A DNA stretch of 57,823 nt from a virus (IMGVR_UViG_3300024520_000084:1-57823), one strand, 5' to 3'; positions 20,710-29,385 are shown, counted from the first letter of the stretch. The notes: generated by a model not told the origin, from the letters alone. Numbers and translations: made by a program.

Positions 20710-21099
20710 ATGCTCAAAATCTACCTTCTGGTTATCGTCCTTGGTCTTGTGGGCGGCTCTGTTTATGGTGGGTATTATTATTACCAGGATACGCAGAACA
20801 AGATCAAGATACTGACCGAAAACACTGTCAAACTAGAACAGGCAAAAGAAGCGCAAGACAAGACGATAAAAACGCTTGTTAGAGATGCTAAAAAGTTTAG
20901 GAAGCTGAACAAAGACCTTGGCGTTAAGTTACAGAAGGCAGAGAGTTACAGGAACAAACTGATTGGGAAGTTACGAAAACATAATCTTACTCGATTGAGT
21001 CAGCAGAAACCGAAATTGGTGGAAAAGAAGATAAACCGTGGTACGAAAAAATTATTGGATAGTTTTAAGCGCCTTACTGCTGTCCCCGCTTCTGAGTAG
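20710..21099 (+). CDS. inner-membrane spanin (Rz-like)
   Basis: A 129-residue protein with an N-terminal signal-anchor (MLKIYLLVIVLGLVGGSVYG) followed by a long lysine-rich coiled coil, the layout of i-spanins, which bridge to the outer membrane and complete lysis in Gram-negative hosts. The last 62 bases overlap, in another frame, the start of a lipoprotein gene, as in Rz/Rz1 pairs. This supports a Gram-negative host. Recognition is by architecture, not sequence. Confidence 0.7.
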   Translation: MLKIYLLVIVLGLVGGSVYGGYYYYQDTQNKIKILTENTVKLEQAKEAQDKTIKTLVRDAKKFRKLNKDLGVKLQKAESYRNKLIGKLRKHNLTRLSQQKPKLVEKKINRGTKKLLDSFKRLTAVPASE

Positions 21100-21427
21100 T
21101 TGTAGCGGCTGGGACGCATTAAAGCGTATTGAAGTCAAGACAGTTGAGGTAGACCGCGTAATTCCTACGCAAAATCGACCTCGTCAGCTTGATCTAAACG
21201 ATATTACCTGGTTTGTTGTCACGGATCAAAACTTCGCTAAATTTAAGGAACGATACACAAAACAAAATGGCAGCTTCCTGTTTTATGCAATCAGTGTCAG
21301 AGATTATGAAACGTTGGCTCTTAATATGGCAGAAATAAAACGGTATGTTGAGCAGCAAAAGCAGATTATAATTTATTATGAAAAAGCACTGGCCCCAAGA
21401 CCAAAACCTGAGAAAACAAGGAATTAA
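21038..21427 (+). CDS. outer-membrane lipoprotein spanin (Rz1-like)
   Basis: A 129-residue protein starting at GTG 21038 with a lipoprotein signal: MVRKNYWIVLSALLLSPLL followed by the lipobox LLSSC (Cys22). The mature part is proline-poor and mixed, longer than classical Rz1, with a C-terminal helix (NMAEIKRYVEQQKQIIIYYE). It overlaps the inner spanin gene by 62 bases in a different frame. Together they should span the periplasm and fuse membranes. The longer C-terminal domain is unusual and may have an extra role. Confidence 0.65.
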   Translation: MVRKNYWIVLSALLLSPLLSSCSGWDALKRIEVKTVEVDRVIPTQNRPRQLDLNDITWFVVTDQNFAKFKERYTKQNGSFLFYAISVRDYETLALNMAEIKRYVEQQKQIIIYYEKALAPRPKPEKTRN

Positions 21428-21429
21428 TT

Positions 21430-23886
21430 ATGGCTAGAGAACCAACTTCTCTTATTACGGATTCGATGCCTGCTTCAGGCGAGCCTCTTGAGGAGGGCCA
21501 AGACGTTACTATTGAGGATGACGGTGAAGATTTAGATTTCGGTGGTCTTTTGGGGGATATAATACCCCAAGAGGACGGATCAGTTCTTATGGGGCAGCTT
21601 GAAGAAATGGTTCGTCAGGATGTAGAAACCGACCCTGACGCAAACCTTGCCGAAGTCCTTGATGAACGTGTTCTTATGGATATCTCTTCCGACTTGTTGG
21701 GATATTATGAAGACGACAAAAGCAGTCGACAAGAATGGGAAGACGCTTACACGGAAGGTTTAAATCTTCTGGGGATCAGGTACGAAGAGAGAGAAGAACC
21801 TTTCAGAGGTTCGAGCGGTGTGACGCACCCGGTTATTGCGGAAGCTGTAACGCAGTTTCAAGCGCAGGCGTACAAGGAACTTCTTCCAAGCTCCGGCCCA
21901 GTAAGAACGCAGGTTGTGGGCGCGGCTACTCCAGAAGTTCAGTCACAAGCGCAACGTGTCCAGGAGTTTATGAACTACCAGATAGTACACAAAATGGATG
22001 AGTATGATCCTGAGATGGATCGTCTGCTCTTTTACTTACCGCTTGCTGGTAGTGCGTTTAAAAAAGTTTATTTTGACGACATGCTGGACAGGGCTGTTTC
22101 CAGATTTGTTCCGGCAGATGATCTTCTTGTTCCATACAACGCTACAGATTTGCAAAGCTCGTCACGGGTTACTCACGTAATCCGCATGAACTCGAATGAT
22201 ATACGGAAACAACAGGCAGGAGGCTTTTATCGAGACGTTGATCTAGAGCCTTATGATCAGCAAGACGAAATTCGTGAGAAAGAACGGCGTCTTATGGGTG
22301 TTGAGAAAACAACCGCTGATGAACAGGACTGTACAATATTAGAAGTTCACACAGATCTTGATTTGGTTGGTTTTGAGCACCTCAATCCAATTGATGGAGA
22401 ACAGACGGGAATTAAACTTCCGTATATTATTACCATTGATGAGGGAAGTTCAAAAATCTTATCAATTCGTCGTAACTGGGTTGAAGGTGATGATCTCTAT
22501 CGTAAGATAGAGTACTTTACTCATTTTAAGTTTTTGCCAGGTCTTGGCTTCTATGGTTTTGGCCTTCTTCATATGATTGGCGGCTTGGGTCGATCTGCAA
22601 CTTCTATCTTACGACAATTAATAGACGCCGGTACTCTTTCTAATTTACCAGCAGGGTTTAAAGCCCGTGGTATTAGAATCCGTGACTCTGACGAGCCGTT
22701 ATCTCCGGGAGAATTTAGGGACATTGATGTTCCCGGTGGGGCTCTTAGAGAAAGTATTATGCCGCTTCCTTACAAGGAGCCAAGTCAGACGTTGATGTCG
22801 CTTCTTGGTTTTGTAGTGGATGCAGGTCGTCGCTTTGCCGCGATTACAGACATGCAGGTTGGCGATGGCAACCAGCAAGCGGCTGTAGGAACAACTGTTG
22901 CTCTGTTAGAGCGCGGTTCCAAAGTGATGTCAGCCATCCACAAAAGACTGCATTATGCGCAGAAACAAGAGTTCAGGATGCTGGCTCGTGTGTTCGCTGA
23001 ATCACTTCCTCCGATGTACCCCTATAATGTTTATGGCGCAGAAGCGTCGATCAAGCAGATGGATTTTGACGAGCGTGTTGATATAATTCCAGTTTCTGAT
23101 CCTAATATCTTTTCTATGTCTCAGAGGTTGGCGTTAGCCCAGACACAGCTTCAGCTTGCACAAAGCAATCCTCAAATGCACAATTTATATGAGGCTTTTC
23201 GTAGAATATACGAAGCGATAGGCGTGCATAACATTGAGGCTTTGTTGCCTGCTCCCCAGCCGCCTCAACCAGTAGATCCGGCTACTGAAAATGCAGCTTC
23301 TGTAAATATGCAGCCGTTGAAGGCATTTCCCGGTCAAGATCACGACGCACATATGACGGCGCACATCATATTTATGAAAACACCCATACCAGGGTCAACT
23401 CCACCCATTTTTGCAGCTTTACAAGGGCATCTGTGCGAACATATAGCCCTAAAAGCCCGTGAAGAGGTCGAAAAAGAGATGATGGCGGTGCAACAACAGG
23501 TTATGGAGGTCCAAAACGCCATCCAAACAGGTCAAATAGCCCCTGAACAGGCTCCTCAGATGCCTGAAATGCCTGATCCAGAGGCCATGGTCGCTGAAAA
23601 GGTTGCACAATACACTGAAGAAGTGATGGCTGCGCTTATGCCACCGCCTGAAGGCGAGCAAGATCCGCTTGTCGAGCTTCGATCCAAGGAACTGGATATA
23701 AAAGCGGCAGATTTACAGAGAAAATCGCAGGAATTTTCCGAAAGAATCCTTTTTGACATGGCAAAAGAGGAATCCAAGGAAGAATTGGCCGCAGACAAGA
23801 TTGATTCTCAAGAAGACATTGCCTTGTTACGTGCAGAGGTCAATCGTGAGCGTATTCAACAAGGAACAGCTGGTAGAGGAGAATAG
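21430..23886 (+). CDS. portal protein
   Basis: An 818-residue protein of the large portal family found in many marine podo-like phages: acidic N-terminus, then FRGSSGVTHPVIAEAVTQFQ, the stem/clip region and VVDAGRRFAAITDMQVGDGN, and a C-terminal helical region rich in Met/Glu/Gln (about 640-818). It forms the twelve-fold vertex through which DNA is packaged and ejected. Length and position between terL and capsid are as expected. The last 150 residues form an extended coiled-coil-like barrel or tail. Confidence 0.85.
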   Translation: MAREPTSLITDSMPASGEPLEEGQDVTIEDDGEDLDFGGLLGDIIPQEDGSVLMGQLEEMVRQDVETDPDANLAEVLDERVLMDISSDLLGYYEDDKSSRQEWEDAYTEGLNLLGIRYEEREEPFRGSSGVTHPVIAEAVTQFQAQAYKELLPSSGPVRTQVVGAATPEVQSQAQRVQEFMNYQIVHKMDEYDPEMDRLLFYLPLAGSAFKKVYFDDMLDRAVSRFVPADDLLVPYNATDLQSSSRVTHVIRMNSNDIRKQQAGGFYRDVDLEPYDQQDEIREKERRLMGVEKTTADEQDCTILEVHTDLDLVGFEHLNPIDGEQTGIKLPYIITIDEGSSKILSIRRNWVEGDDLYRKIEYFTHFKFLPGLGFYGFGLLHMIGGLGRSATSILRQLIDAGTLSNLPAGFKARGIRIRDSDEPLSPGEFRDIDVPGGALRESIMPLPYKEPSQTLMSLLGFVVDAGRRFAAITDMQVGDGNQQAAVGTTVALLERGSKVMSAIHKRLHYAQKQEFRMLARVFAESLPPMYPYNVYGAEASIKQMDFDERVDIIPVSDPNIFSMSQRLALAQTQLQLAQSNPQMHNLYEAFRRIYEAIGVHNIEALLPAPQPPQPVDPATENAASVNMQPLKAFPGQDHDAHMTAHIIFMKTPIPGSTPPIFAALQGHLCEHIALKAREEVEKEMMAVQQQVMEVQNAIQTGQIAPEQAPQMPEMPDPEAMVAEKVAQYTEEVMAALMPPPEGEQDPLVELRSKELDIKAADLQRKSQEFSERILFDMAKEESKEELAADKIDSQEDIALLRAEVNRERIQQGTAGRGE

Positions 23887-23888
23887 TT

Positions 23889-24173
23889 ATGGGAAGTACA
23901 TTAGAAGCGCAAAAGAAAAAAGCCCCTAAACCTAAACGGGAGAAATTTACCCGTGATACTTGGAGTGATATGCCAGAAAACCCAACGCTTCCTAGAATTT
24001 ATGGCGGATCAAAAAATTATCGGGGTAAGGCGCGGCCTGAACATTTAATTTATAGAGCACCAAAAGATGGAAAGCCTCCTGTTGTAAAAGGACCTCGAAA
24101 AGTTGAATTGGTTGAAGAACCACTTTTAGAACTTAATGACGGCGGCATGGCCAGAAAAACCAGAGTGTTTTAA
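23889..24173 (+). CDS. basic hypothetical protein, 94 aa
   Basis: A 94-residue basic protein (starts MGSTLEAQKKKAPKPKREKF) with many Lys, Pro and Arg and little predicted fold, ending with DGGMARKTRVF. The GGMARKTRVF-like ending recurs among small proteins of this region. Its stop overlaps the next ATG (TAATG). Probably a small virion-associated or DNA-binding protein (inference). Confidence 0.6.
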   Translation: MGSTLEAQKKKAPKPKREKFTRDTWSDMPENPTLPRIYGGSKNYRGKARPEHLIYRAPKDGKPPVVKGPRKVELVEEPLLELNDGGMARKTRVF

Positions 24174-24358
24174 TGGCAATATCTCGCGCACAAACCCGTA
24201 AACAGTTAACGGGTCGAAGGAAACGTAAGGTTTCCAAGGTTATGAAGGAATATCGAGCGGGTAAGTTGCGTAGTGGTAGTAAGAAGGGTCCGAAGGTTAA
24301 AAATAAAAAACAGGCTATTGCGATAGCCTTGTCGGAAGCTAGAAAAAAGAAGGCGTAA
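24173..24358 (+). CDS. DUF6496-like small basic protein
   Basis: A 61-residue highly basic protein containing the pattern GRRKRKVSKVMKEYRAGKL and KNKKQAIAIALSEARKKK, which I know from DUF6496 family proteins of phages and bacteria, of unknown function. Its charge suggests binding to DNA inside the head. The ATG overlaps the previous stop. It is followed at once by the parS palindrome (24357-24376). Confidence 0.7.
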   Translation: MAISRAQTRKQLTGRRKRKVSKVMKEYRAGKLRSGSKKGPKVKNKKQAIAIALSEARKKKA

Positions 24359-24376
24359 TGTTTCACGTGAAACATT
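24357..24376. promoter_or_regulatory. perfect parS-type centromere site
   Basis: The 20-base palindrome AATGTTTCACGTGAAACATT contains TGTTTCACGTGAAACA (24359-24374), identical to the conserved bacterial chromosomal parS bound by ParB/Spo0J. Its first two bases are the end of the stop codon of the preceding gene. It is far too exact to be expected by chance in 58 kb (a given 16-mer is expected about 0.00001 times). Confidence 0.85.
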
Positions 24377-24391
24377 GTTGAGGAGTGTGCT

Positions 24392-24661
24392 ATGGTTAAA
24401 AAACGTATGGCTAATCAGATGTCTGATCAAATGGGCATCTCTACGGAAAGAGCAGGTGGTCTTATGAATAAAGCAAGTATGATGAACGACATGGCTGGTT
24501 ATAAAAAGGGCGGTTCAGTTATGGTTATAAGCATAGGGTCAATGAAACCCATGATGCGGAACAAGGAAGAGCATTCGGAGGACAGTTCTCTGATCAAGAG
24601 CACTGAGAACCAGGTTCGTGCTCGTCATTTTAACAATAACGACGGAAAGGGGACTTTCTGA
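24392..24661 (+). CDS. hypothetical protein, 89 aa
   Basis: An 89-residue Met- and Lys-rich protein (starts MVKKRMANQMSDQMGIS). It has a strong ribosome site (GAGGAGTGTGCT) located just after the parS palindrome. Its stop overlaps the next start (TGATG). The GGSVM and NKASMMNDM segments resemble flexible virion-region proteins. Not recognised. Confidence 0.6.
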   Translation: MVKKRMANQMSDQMGISTERAGGLMNKASMMNDMAGYKKGGSVMVISIGSMKPMMRNKEEHSEDSSLIKSTENQVRARHFNNNDGKGTF

Positions 24662-25041
24662 TGCCTAAAACAAAAAGCGGTAAGCCTATTCCTTATAAGG
24701 AAGGTGGTGTAGGAGAGGTTGATGTAATGTTTGGCGAGAGCTATCCCGTTATAAAACAAAAGACAGAAGAGCCAACACGCGGAGAAATGATAGAAATTAT
24801 CTCTGACGTTTTAAAGGTTGGACCAAGCTCTCTTGCGGAGATGTCTACTGAAGATTTAAAAGTAGCCCATAAAAAAGCCATATCACAACAAGGAGAAGAG
24901 GTTGGGGGTAAAAATATGGGCGGGATGGTCCGTGATGAACTAGGTTACATGCAAGGCGGCATGGGCTACACTCCACGCGGTCCTATAAAGTACGCTAAAG
25001 GCGGAGCGGCTAGAGGAAAAAGATTTAGCGGTAGTTATTAA
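24661..25041 (+). CDS. hypothetical glycine-rich virion-region protein, 126 aa
   Basis: A 126-residue protein beginning MPKTKSGKPIPYKEGGVGEV with a helical centre and a Gly/Met/Tyr-rich tail (KNMGGMVRDELGYMQGGMGY). Such GGM/GGA tails recur in small proteins next to portal genes in marine phages, role unknown. It overlaps both neighbours by one to a few bases, so it is coupled. Confidence 0.6.
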   Translation: MPKTKSGKPIPYKEGGVGEVDVMFGESYPVIKQKTEEPTRGEMIEIISDVLKVGPSSLAEMSTEDLKVAHKKAISQQGEEVGGKNMGGMVRDELGYMQGGMGYTPRGPIKYAKGGAARGKRFSGSY

Positions 25042-25235
25042 TGGCAGACCCAACGACCTTTGCATATTTGTTATTAAAGAGTATACAAGGACGCATAGAA
25101 TTAACACAGGATGCTATCCTGCACGGTTCCCCGAAAGATATGGAATCGTACAAACAGCTTGTTGGAGAACTCAACGGGCTAGAATTTTCTGAACAAGAGA
25201 TTAAGGATCTCTTGCAATCTTCGGAGGAAGAATGA
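25041..25235 (+). CDS. hypothetical small protein, 64 aa
   Basis: A 64-residue acidic helical protein (starts MADPTTFAYLLLKSIQGRIE) whose helices contain LVGELNGLEFSEQEIKDLL. Its start overlaps the previous stop (TAATG) and its end overlaps the GroES-like gene by 4 bases. Similar small helical proteins accompany portal and capsid genes; function unknown. Confidence 0.65.
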   Translation: MADPTTFAYLLLKSIQGRIELTQDAILHGSPKDMESYKQLVGELNGLEFSEQEIKDLLQSSEEE

Positions 25236-25690
25236 CCAAAACCTTATACGTGCCCGACCACGTTGCAGCGTCGGAAAATGCCGCAGTAGCTTCTGCGTAT
25301 GTTGAAAAGAATCAAAAAGTTTTAGATCCCTCCCTTGTAGGAAAAAAGCTTAAAGAACGTCTCCCACAACCGACAGGTTGGCGTCTGTTAGTTATGCCAT
25401 ACATGGGGAAAGCGATGACAGAAGGTGGTGTTCACATCCCAGACGCCGTCATAGACCGTGAGGCTCTAGCCACGGTTGTTGCTTATGTTCTCCGGGTAGG
25501 ACCCTTGGCTTATAAAGATAAAGCTAAGTTTGGGGAAGTACCGCTACCGTGGTGCGAGGAAGGCGATTGGGTTTGCATAGGACGTTATGCCGGTGCTCGA
25601 TTTAAAATTGATGGGGGCGAAGTCCGCATTATAAATGATGATGAAGTTATCGCAAGAATTTTAGAGCCCGACGACATAAAGCATGTTTAA
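25232..25690 (+). CDS. GroES-like co-chaperonin
   Basis: A 152-residue protein. GroES features are the N-terminal strand segment PTGWRLLVMPYMGKAMTEGG (45-64, similar to the 'plhDRVlvk..e' strand and mobile loop), VAYVLRVGPLAY, EGDWVCIGRYAGARF and DDEVIARI near the end. It should cap host GroEL and help fold the capsid protein, as gp31 of T4 does. It is longer at the N-terminus than bacterial GroES. No GroEL is present. It is positioned between portal and scaffold, as in other phages with co-chaperonins. Confidence 0.8.
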   Translation: MTKTLYVPDHVAASENAAVASAYVEKNQKVLDPSLVGKKLKERLPQPTGWRLLVMPYMGKAMTEGGVHIPDAVIDREALATVVAYVLRVGPLAYKDKAKFGEVPLPWCEEGDWVCIGRYAGARFKIDGGEVRIINDDEVIARILEPDDIKHV

Positions 25691-25723
25691 CCAGAAAGAA
25701 GAAAGAAACCATGGAGAAAAGCC

Positions 25724-26596
25724 ATGCCACCTGATTTAGATGAAGCCACCATTGATGTTGGCGATGAGGAAGAAAAATCTACGGACGTTAGACTTTCTTC
25801 TGAAGAGGAAACTTCAGAAGTAGTTGAACCTTTAGAAAAAGCTAGTGCCTCTAATGAGGAACTTGAAGAATATAGCTCTAATGTAAAAGGTAGGATTAAT
25901 GATCTTACCAAGCGTTTTAGAGAGGAAGAACGTCAAAAGCAGACAGCAATAGAGTTTGCCGAGAATGTTCGCAAAGAGAATGAGAACTTAAAAACCCGTC
26001 TTGATAACCTGGATAAAGGGTATATTGAGCAATTTGAGGGTAGAGTTGATTCTCAACTGGATTCTGCAAAGAGATCTTTAAAAGAAGCCCACGAAGTAGG
26101 TGATGTTGATAAAATTGTGGAAGCTCAAGAAGCTCTTTCACAACTTTCGGTAGAAAGATCTAGAGTGAATGTGGCTAAAACTCCGCCACCTGCGGCTCCT
26201 CAGCCTGCGGCTCCGCCACCTGCGGCTCCTCAGCCTCCGGTTCAAGCAGACCCTAAAGCAGAGAAATGGGCCTCTAAAAATGACTGGTTTGGTGAAGATG
26301 AGGTTATGACATATGCCGCTTTTGGGCTTCACAGACGTTTAATTGAGGATGAAGGCTTTGACCCTACCTCAAATGACTACTACGATGAACTTGACAAACG
26401 AATGAGAAACGAATTTCCTCAGAAATTCGAATCTAATTCTAGGTCTAACGGGGGAAGAAAAGTCGCGTCGGCTGAATCTTCCAAATCCCGCAATAGAAGT
26501 GGACGAAAAACTGTGCGGTTAACCGCCTCACAAGTTGCTATTGCGAAGAGGCTTAATGTGCCACTTGAAGAATATGCAAAATATGTGAGGGACTAA
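25724..26596 (+). CDS. scaffolding protein candidate
   Basis: A 290-residue protein: acidic N-terminus (DEATIDVGDEEEK), long coiled coil (about residues 45-145), a PPPAAPQPAAPPPAAPQPP linker (about 150-168), and a basic C-terminal region with RSNGGRKVASAESSKSRN. This layout and position directly before the capsid genes are typical of podovirus scaffolding proteins that direct capsid assembly. Identification is by architecture and synteny. The DNA of the linker contains tandem GCTCCGCCACCTGCG repeats. Confidence 0.65.
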   Translation: MPPDLDEATIDVGDEEEKSTDVRLSSEEETSEVVEPLEKASASNEELEEYSSNVKGRINDLTKRFREEERQKQTAIEFAENVRKENENLKTRLDNLDKGYIEQFEGRVDSQLDSAKRSLKEAHEVGDVDKIVEAQEALSQLSVERSRVNVAKTPPPAAPQPAAPPPAAPQPPVQADPKAEKWASKNDWFGEDEVMTYAAFGLHRRLIEDEGFDPTSNDYYDELDKRMRNEFPQKFESNSRSNGGRKVASAESSKSRNRSGRKTVRLTASQVAIAKRLNVPLEEYAKYVRD

Positions 26597-26598
26597 CC

Positions 26599-27084
26599 AT
26601 GACTACTGAGAACACAACTCGCCAAGAGTCTACGAGAACGCCAAGAGCCAATCAAACTCGTGCAAGGCAAGCACGCAGGGAACCTTGGAAGCCACCGTCC
26701 ATGTTGGACGCGCCACCCCCTCCAGAGGGTTACAAACATCGTTGGATACGGGCCGAAGTTATGGGTTTTGATGACCGTAAAAACGTAGCAGCACGCTCCC
26801 GTGAAGGTTGGGAACTGGTACGTGGTGATGAATACCCCGATTTCGATATTCCGACCATCGATGATGGTAAGCACGCTGGTGTTATAGGTGTAGGTGGTCT
26901 TTTACTTGCAAGAGTTCCGGTTGAGATTGTTGAGGAACGTAACGATTATTATCGAAACATGACTCTCAATCAAATGGCGGCGGTTGATAACGACTTAGCT
27001 CGTGAGCAACATCCCGCTATGCCTATTAGTAAGCCTGATAGGCAATCTCGTGTAACTTTTGGAGGTCCTGAAAATCAGGACTAG
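26599..27084 (+). CDS. conserved virion-region protein, 161 aa
   Basis: A 161-residue protein with disordered basic N-terminus, then PPPEGYKHRWIRAEVMGFDD, a pattern seen in capsid-region proteins of marine phages, and an alpha/beta C-terminal half. It lies between scaffold and structural proteins. It may be a head or decoration-related protein; not further assigned. Confidence 0.6.
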   Translation: MTTENTTRQESTRTPRANQTRARQARREPWKPPSMLDAPPPPEGYKHRWIRAEVMGFDDRKNVAARSREGWELVRGDEYPDFDIPTIDDGKHAGVIGVGGLLLARVPVEIVEERNDYYRNMTLNQMAAVDNDLAREQHPAMPISKPDRQSRVTFGGPENQD

Positions 27085-27093
27085 GAGAAGAAA

Positions 27094-27738
27094 ATGGCTA
27101 ATTCTAATGGAAGCTTTGGTCTTCGTCCCTTGAGCAAACAGGGCGGAGCCGCTAATTCCACTGGTATGACCCAATACTCCGCGTATGAAATTGCAAACGG
27201 CAATACCAGCAAGTTTTATCATGGCGAACCCGTGATACCTCTTTCTACTGGCTATATTGACGTGCCTGGTGCAGCAGCTGGTGGAACAGTTGGTATGCTT
27301 GGCGTATTTCAGGGTTGTGAGTATGTGTCTAGTACCACTGGAAAAACTGTTTGGAGTAACTACTGGCCCGGTTCTGGGGCAGATTCCAATCACCCGGTAA
27401 AAGCGTTTGTCAATGATGATCCAATGCAGCTTTATGTAATTGCAACGGATGCTTCGTGGACAAGTAAAGCTACGGCTCGTGCCGCAGTTTTTGCTAACGC
27501 TAACTTCTCAACTACTATCACAGGAACAGACGCCACTGGTGTTTCGTTAGGTCGCCTTGCGATCAGTACGATTGCTACCACGGCTGCTCTGCAAATGCGT
27601 ATTGTAGGTTGGGTTGACGATCCAGAGAACGCTGATTTTTCGGCGGCTGGTATCGGGGCAATTGTACGGTTGAATAACCACTTCAATAGCAACAATGGTG
27701 CTATTGCAGCTGGTACTCCTTCAACCACTGGCGTATAG
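27094..27738 (+). CDS. virion structural protein (head decoration candidate)
   Basis: A 214-residue protein that starts MANSNGSFGLRPLSKQGG and is Gly/Ala/Thr-rich with beta character (VNDDPMQLYVIATDASW, VGWVDDPENADFSAAG). Its size and position directly before the capsid gene suggest a decoration or head-stabilising protein. It is followed by GGAGG before the capsid ATG. I do not see a catalytic motif. Confidence 0.65.
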   Translation: MANSNGSFGLRPLSKQGGAANSTGMTQYSAYEIANGNTSKFYHGEPVIPLSTGYIDVPGAAAGGTVGMLGVFQGCEYVSSTTGKTVWSNYWPGSGADSNHPVKAFVNDDPMQLYVIATDASWTSKATARAAVFANANFSTTITGTDATGVSLGRLAISTIATTAALQMRIVGWVDDPENADFSAAGIGAIVRLNNHFNSNNGAIAAGTPSTTGV

Positions 27739-27750
27739 GAGGATTGAAAA

Positions 27751-28659
27751 ATGGCTATTAGTAGAGCCCAACTAGCGAAAGAGCTAGAACCTGGCCTCAA
27801 TGCCCTTTTCGGTCTTGAGTATGCCAGATACGACAACGAATCAGCTGAGATTTATGACACCGAATCTTCAGAGCGTGCCTTTGAAGAAGAAGTCATGCTC
27901 TCTGGCTTTGGTTCAGCCCCAGTGAAAGCTGAAGGTTCAGCCATTTCGTTTGATGATGCCCAAGAAGCGTACACCGCAAGGTATACGCATGAGACTATCG
28001 CGCTTGCTTTCTCCATTACGGAAGAAGCAATTGAGGATAATCTCTATGATCGTCTGGCTTCGCGCTATACGAAAGCTTTGGCACGCAGCATGGCCAACAC
28101 CAAACAGGTGAAGGGTGCAGCTACGTTGAACAATGCTTTTGATAGCACGTTTACTGGCGGTGATGGCAAAGAGCTTTGTGCAACGGATCACCCTCTTGTT
28201 AATAACAATGATCTTCGCAACGAGCCCAGTACAGCTGCTGACCTGAACGAAACCAGCCTTGAGAATGCTCTTATTGACATCGCAGCGTTTGTCGATGAGC
28301 GCGGCCTGAAGGTTTCGGTTCGTGGAGAAAAACTGATTGTTCCGCCAGCGTTACAGTTTGTGGCGGATCGTCTGCTTGAATCCACTCTTCGTCCGGGAAC
28401 GGCTGATAATGACGTTAACGCTTCGCGGAACATGGGTATGCTCCCGCAGGGTTATGTCGTTAACCACTATCTGACAGACACGGATGCTTGGTTTATTAAA
28501 ACCGACGCTCCTCGCGGTTTCGTTCATTTTGAACGGATGGCAATGTCTACTAAGATGGAAGGCGATTTCGATACAGGCAATGTACGATTCAAAGCCCGTG
28601 AGCGTTATAGCTACGGTTACTCTGATCCACGTTGTGTGTTCGGTTCACCTGGCGCGTAA
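27751..28659 (+). CDS. major capsid protein
   Basis: A 302-residue protein of HK97-like character: N-arm with AQLAKELEPGLNALFG, E-loop and spine helix regions (TYTHETIALAFSITEEAIEDNLYD-like), LCATDHPLVNNND, a P-domain helix with LIVPPALQFVADRLL, and a C-terminal YSDPRCVFGSPG end. It matches the Mu gpT/phage major capsid type. It follows scaffold and decoration genes, has a strong ribosome site (GGAGGATTGAAAA) and is followed by a hairpin terminator-like structure, all usual for the most strongly expressed gene. Confidence 0.85.
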   Translation: MAISRAQLAKELEPGLNALFGLEYARYDNESAEIYDTESSERAFEEEVMLSGFGSAPVKAEGSAISFDDAQEAYTARYTHETIALAFSITEEAIEDNLYDRLASRYTKALARSMANTKQVKGAATLNNAFDSTFTGGDGKELCATDHPLVNNNDLRNEPSTAADLNETSLENALIDIAAFVDERGLKVSVRGEKLIVPPALQFVADRLLESTLRPGTADNDVNASRNMGMLPQGYVVNHYLTDTDAWFIKTDAPRGFVHFERMAMSTKMEGDFDTGNVRFKARERYSYGYSDPRCVFGSPGA

Positions 28660-28664
28660 GACTA

Positions 28665-28698
28665 TGGGGGAGGGGGCAACTCCTCCCCCACCTTATTT
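28665..28698 (+). terminator. hairpin after the major capsid gene
   Basis: TGGGGGAGG (28665-28673) pairs with CCTCCCCCA (28682-28690) and is followed by CCTTATTTCT. A partial terminator or mRNA-stabilising hairpin that separates the capsid gene from downstream genes. Confidence 0.65.
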
Positions 28699-28780
28699 CT
28701 GGGAATCATAGCCCTAGCGACTGTCCCAGCAGACGCTTACGAAGACTCTAGGGCCTATCTCTCGTAAGGAGAAACTCAAG

Positions 28781-29338
28781 ATGGCTAATACAACTTTTAA
28801 TGGTCCCGTTAGATCTGAAAACGGTTTTGAGCAAATTTCTGTTGCTTCGGGAACAGGCACAGTCACCACGAACCTTGATGTAGATAGCAGCGGTAATTTA
28901 GTTACTACTGGTTATGTTTCTGCGTATGACAATGTAGTCTCGATCACAGACGCTACTTACAGCGTCGAATCAACTCAGTCTGGTGCGGTTTTCGCCCTTA
29001 ACCGCGCAGCAGGTATTGTTGTTACGCTCCCAACAGCGGCGGCGGGTCTTCACTATACGTTTATTGTGGGAACTACTTTTACAGGTGCGGGGCAGATCAA
29101 CACGGACAATGCCAGCGATCTTTATTCTGGTTTTGCACAGCTTTTTGATCCGGCCACGGCTGGAGATACTAACACCTTCATCCCGGATGCAAGTAATGAT
29201 GACACCATTGATCTTGGTGCAGCGGCACAAGGGTGGTTGGTCGGCGGAATTATTCGTTTAAAGGCAACCACGGCTGCTGTGTGGCATTGCGAAGCCTTCC
29301 TCCACGGTGATGGCACTTTAGCTACTCCGTTTGAATAA
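28781..29338 (+). CDS. virion structural protein, 185 aa, beta-rich
   Basis: A 185-residue protein starting MANTTFNGPVRSENGFEQ with alternating strand pattern (SGAVFALNRAAGIVVTLPTA, TFTGAGQINTDNAS). It probably is a head fibre or decoration protein, as this pattern is seen next to the capsid gene in several marine phages. An AAGGAGAAACTCAAG ribosome site precedes it. Terminator at 29345-29372 follows. Confidence 0.65.
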   Translation: MANTTFNGPVRSENGFEQISVASGTGTVTTNLDVDSSGNLVTTGYVSAYDNVVSITDATYSVESTQSGAVFALNRAAGIVVTLPTAAAGLHYTFIVGTTFTGAGQINTDNASDLYSGFAQLFDPATAGDTNTFIPDASNDDTIDLGAAAQGWLVGGIIRLKATTAAVWHCEAFLHGDGTLATPFE

Positions 29339-29344
29339 GTAATG

Positions 29345-29372
29345 TTGGGGGGATTATTCCCCCCAATCTTTT
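29345..29372 (+). terminator. intrinsic terminator after the 185-aa structural gene
   Basis: TTGGGGGG (29345-29352) with CCCCCCAA (29359-29366), six-base loop, then TCTTTT. A strong rho-independent terminator within the late region; downstream genes may rely on read-through or another promoter. Confidence 0.85.
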
Positions 29373-29385
29373 AAAGGAGGATTAA

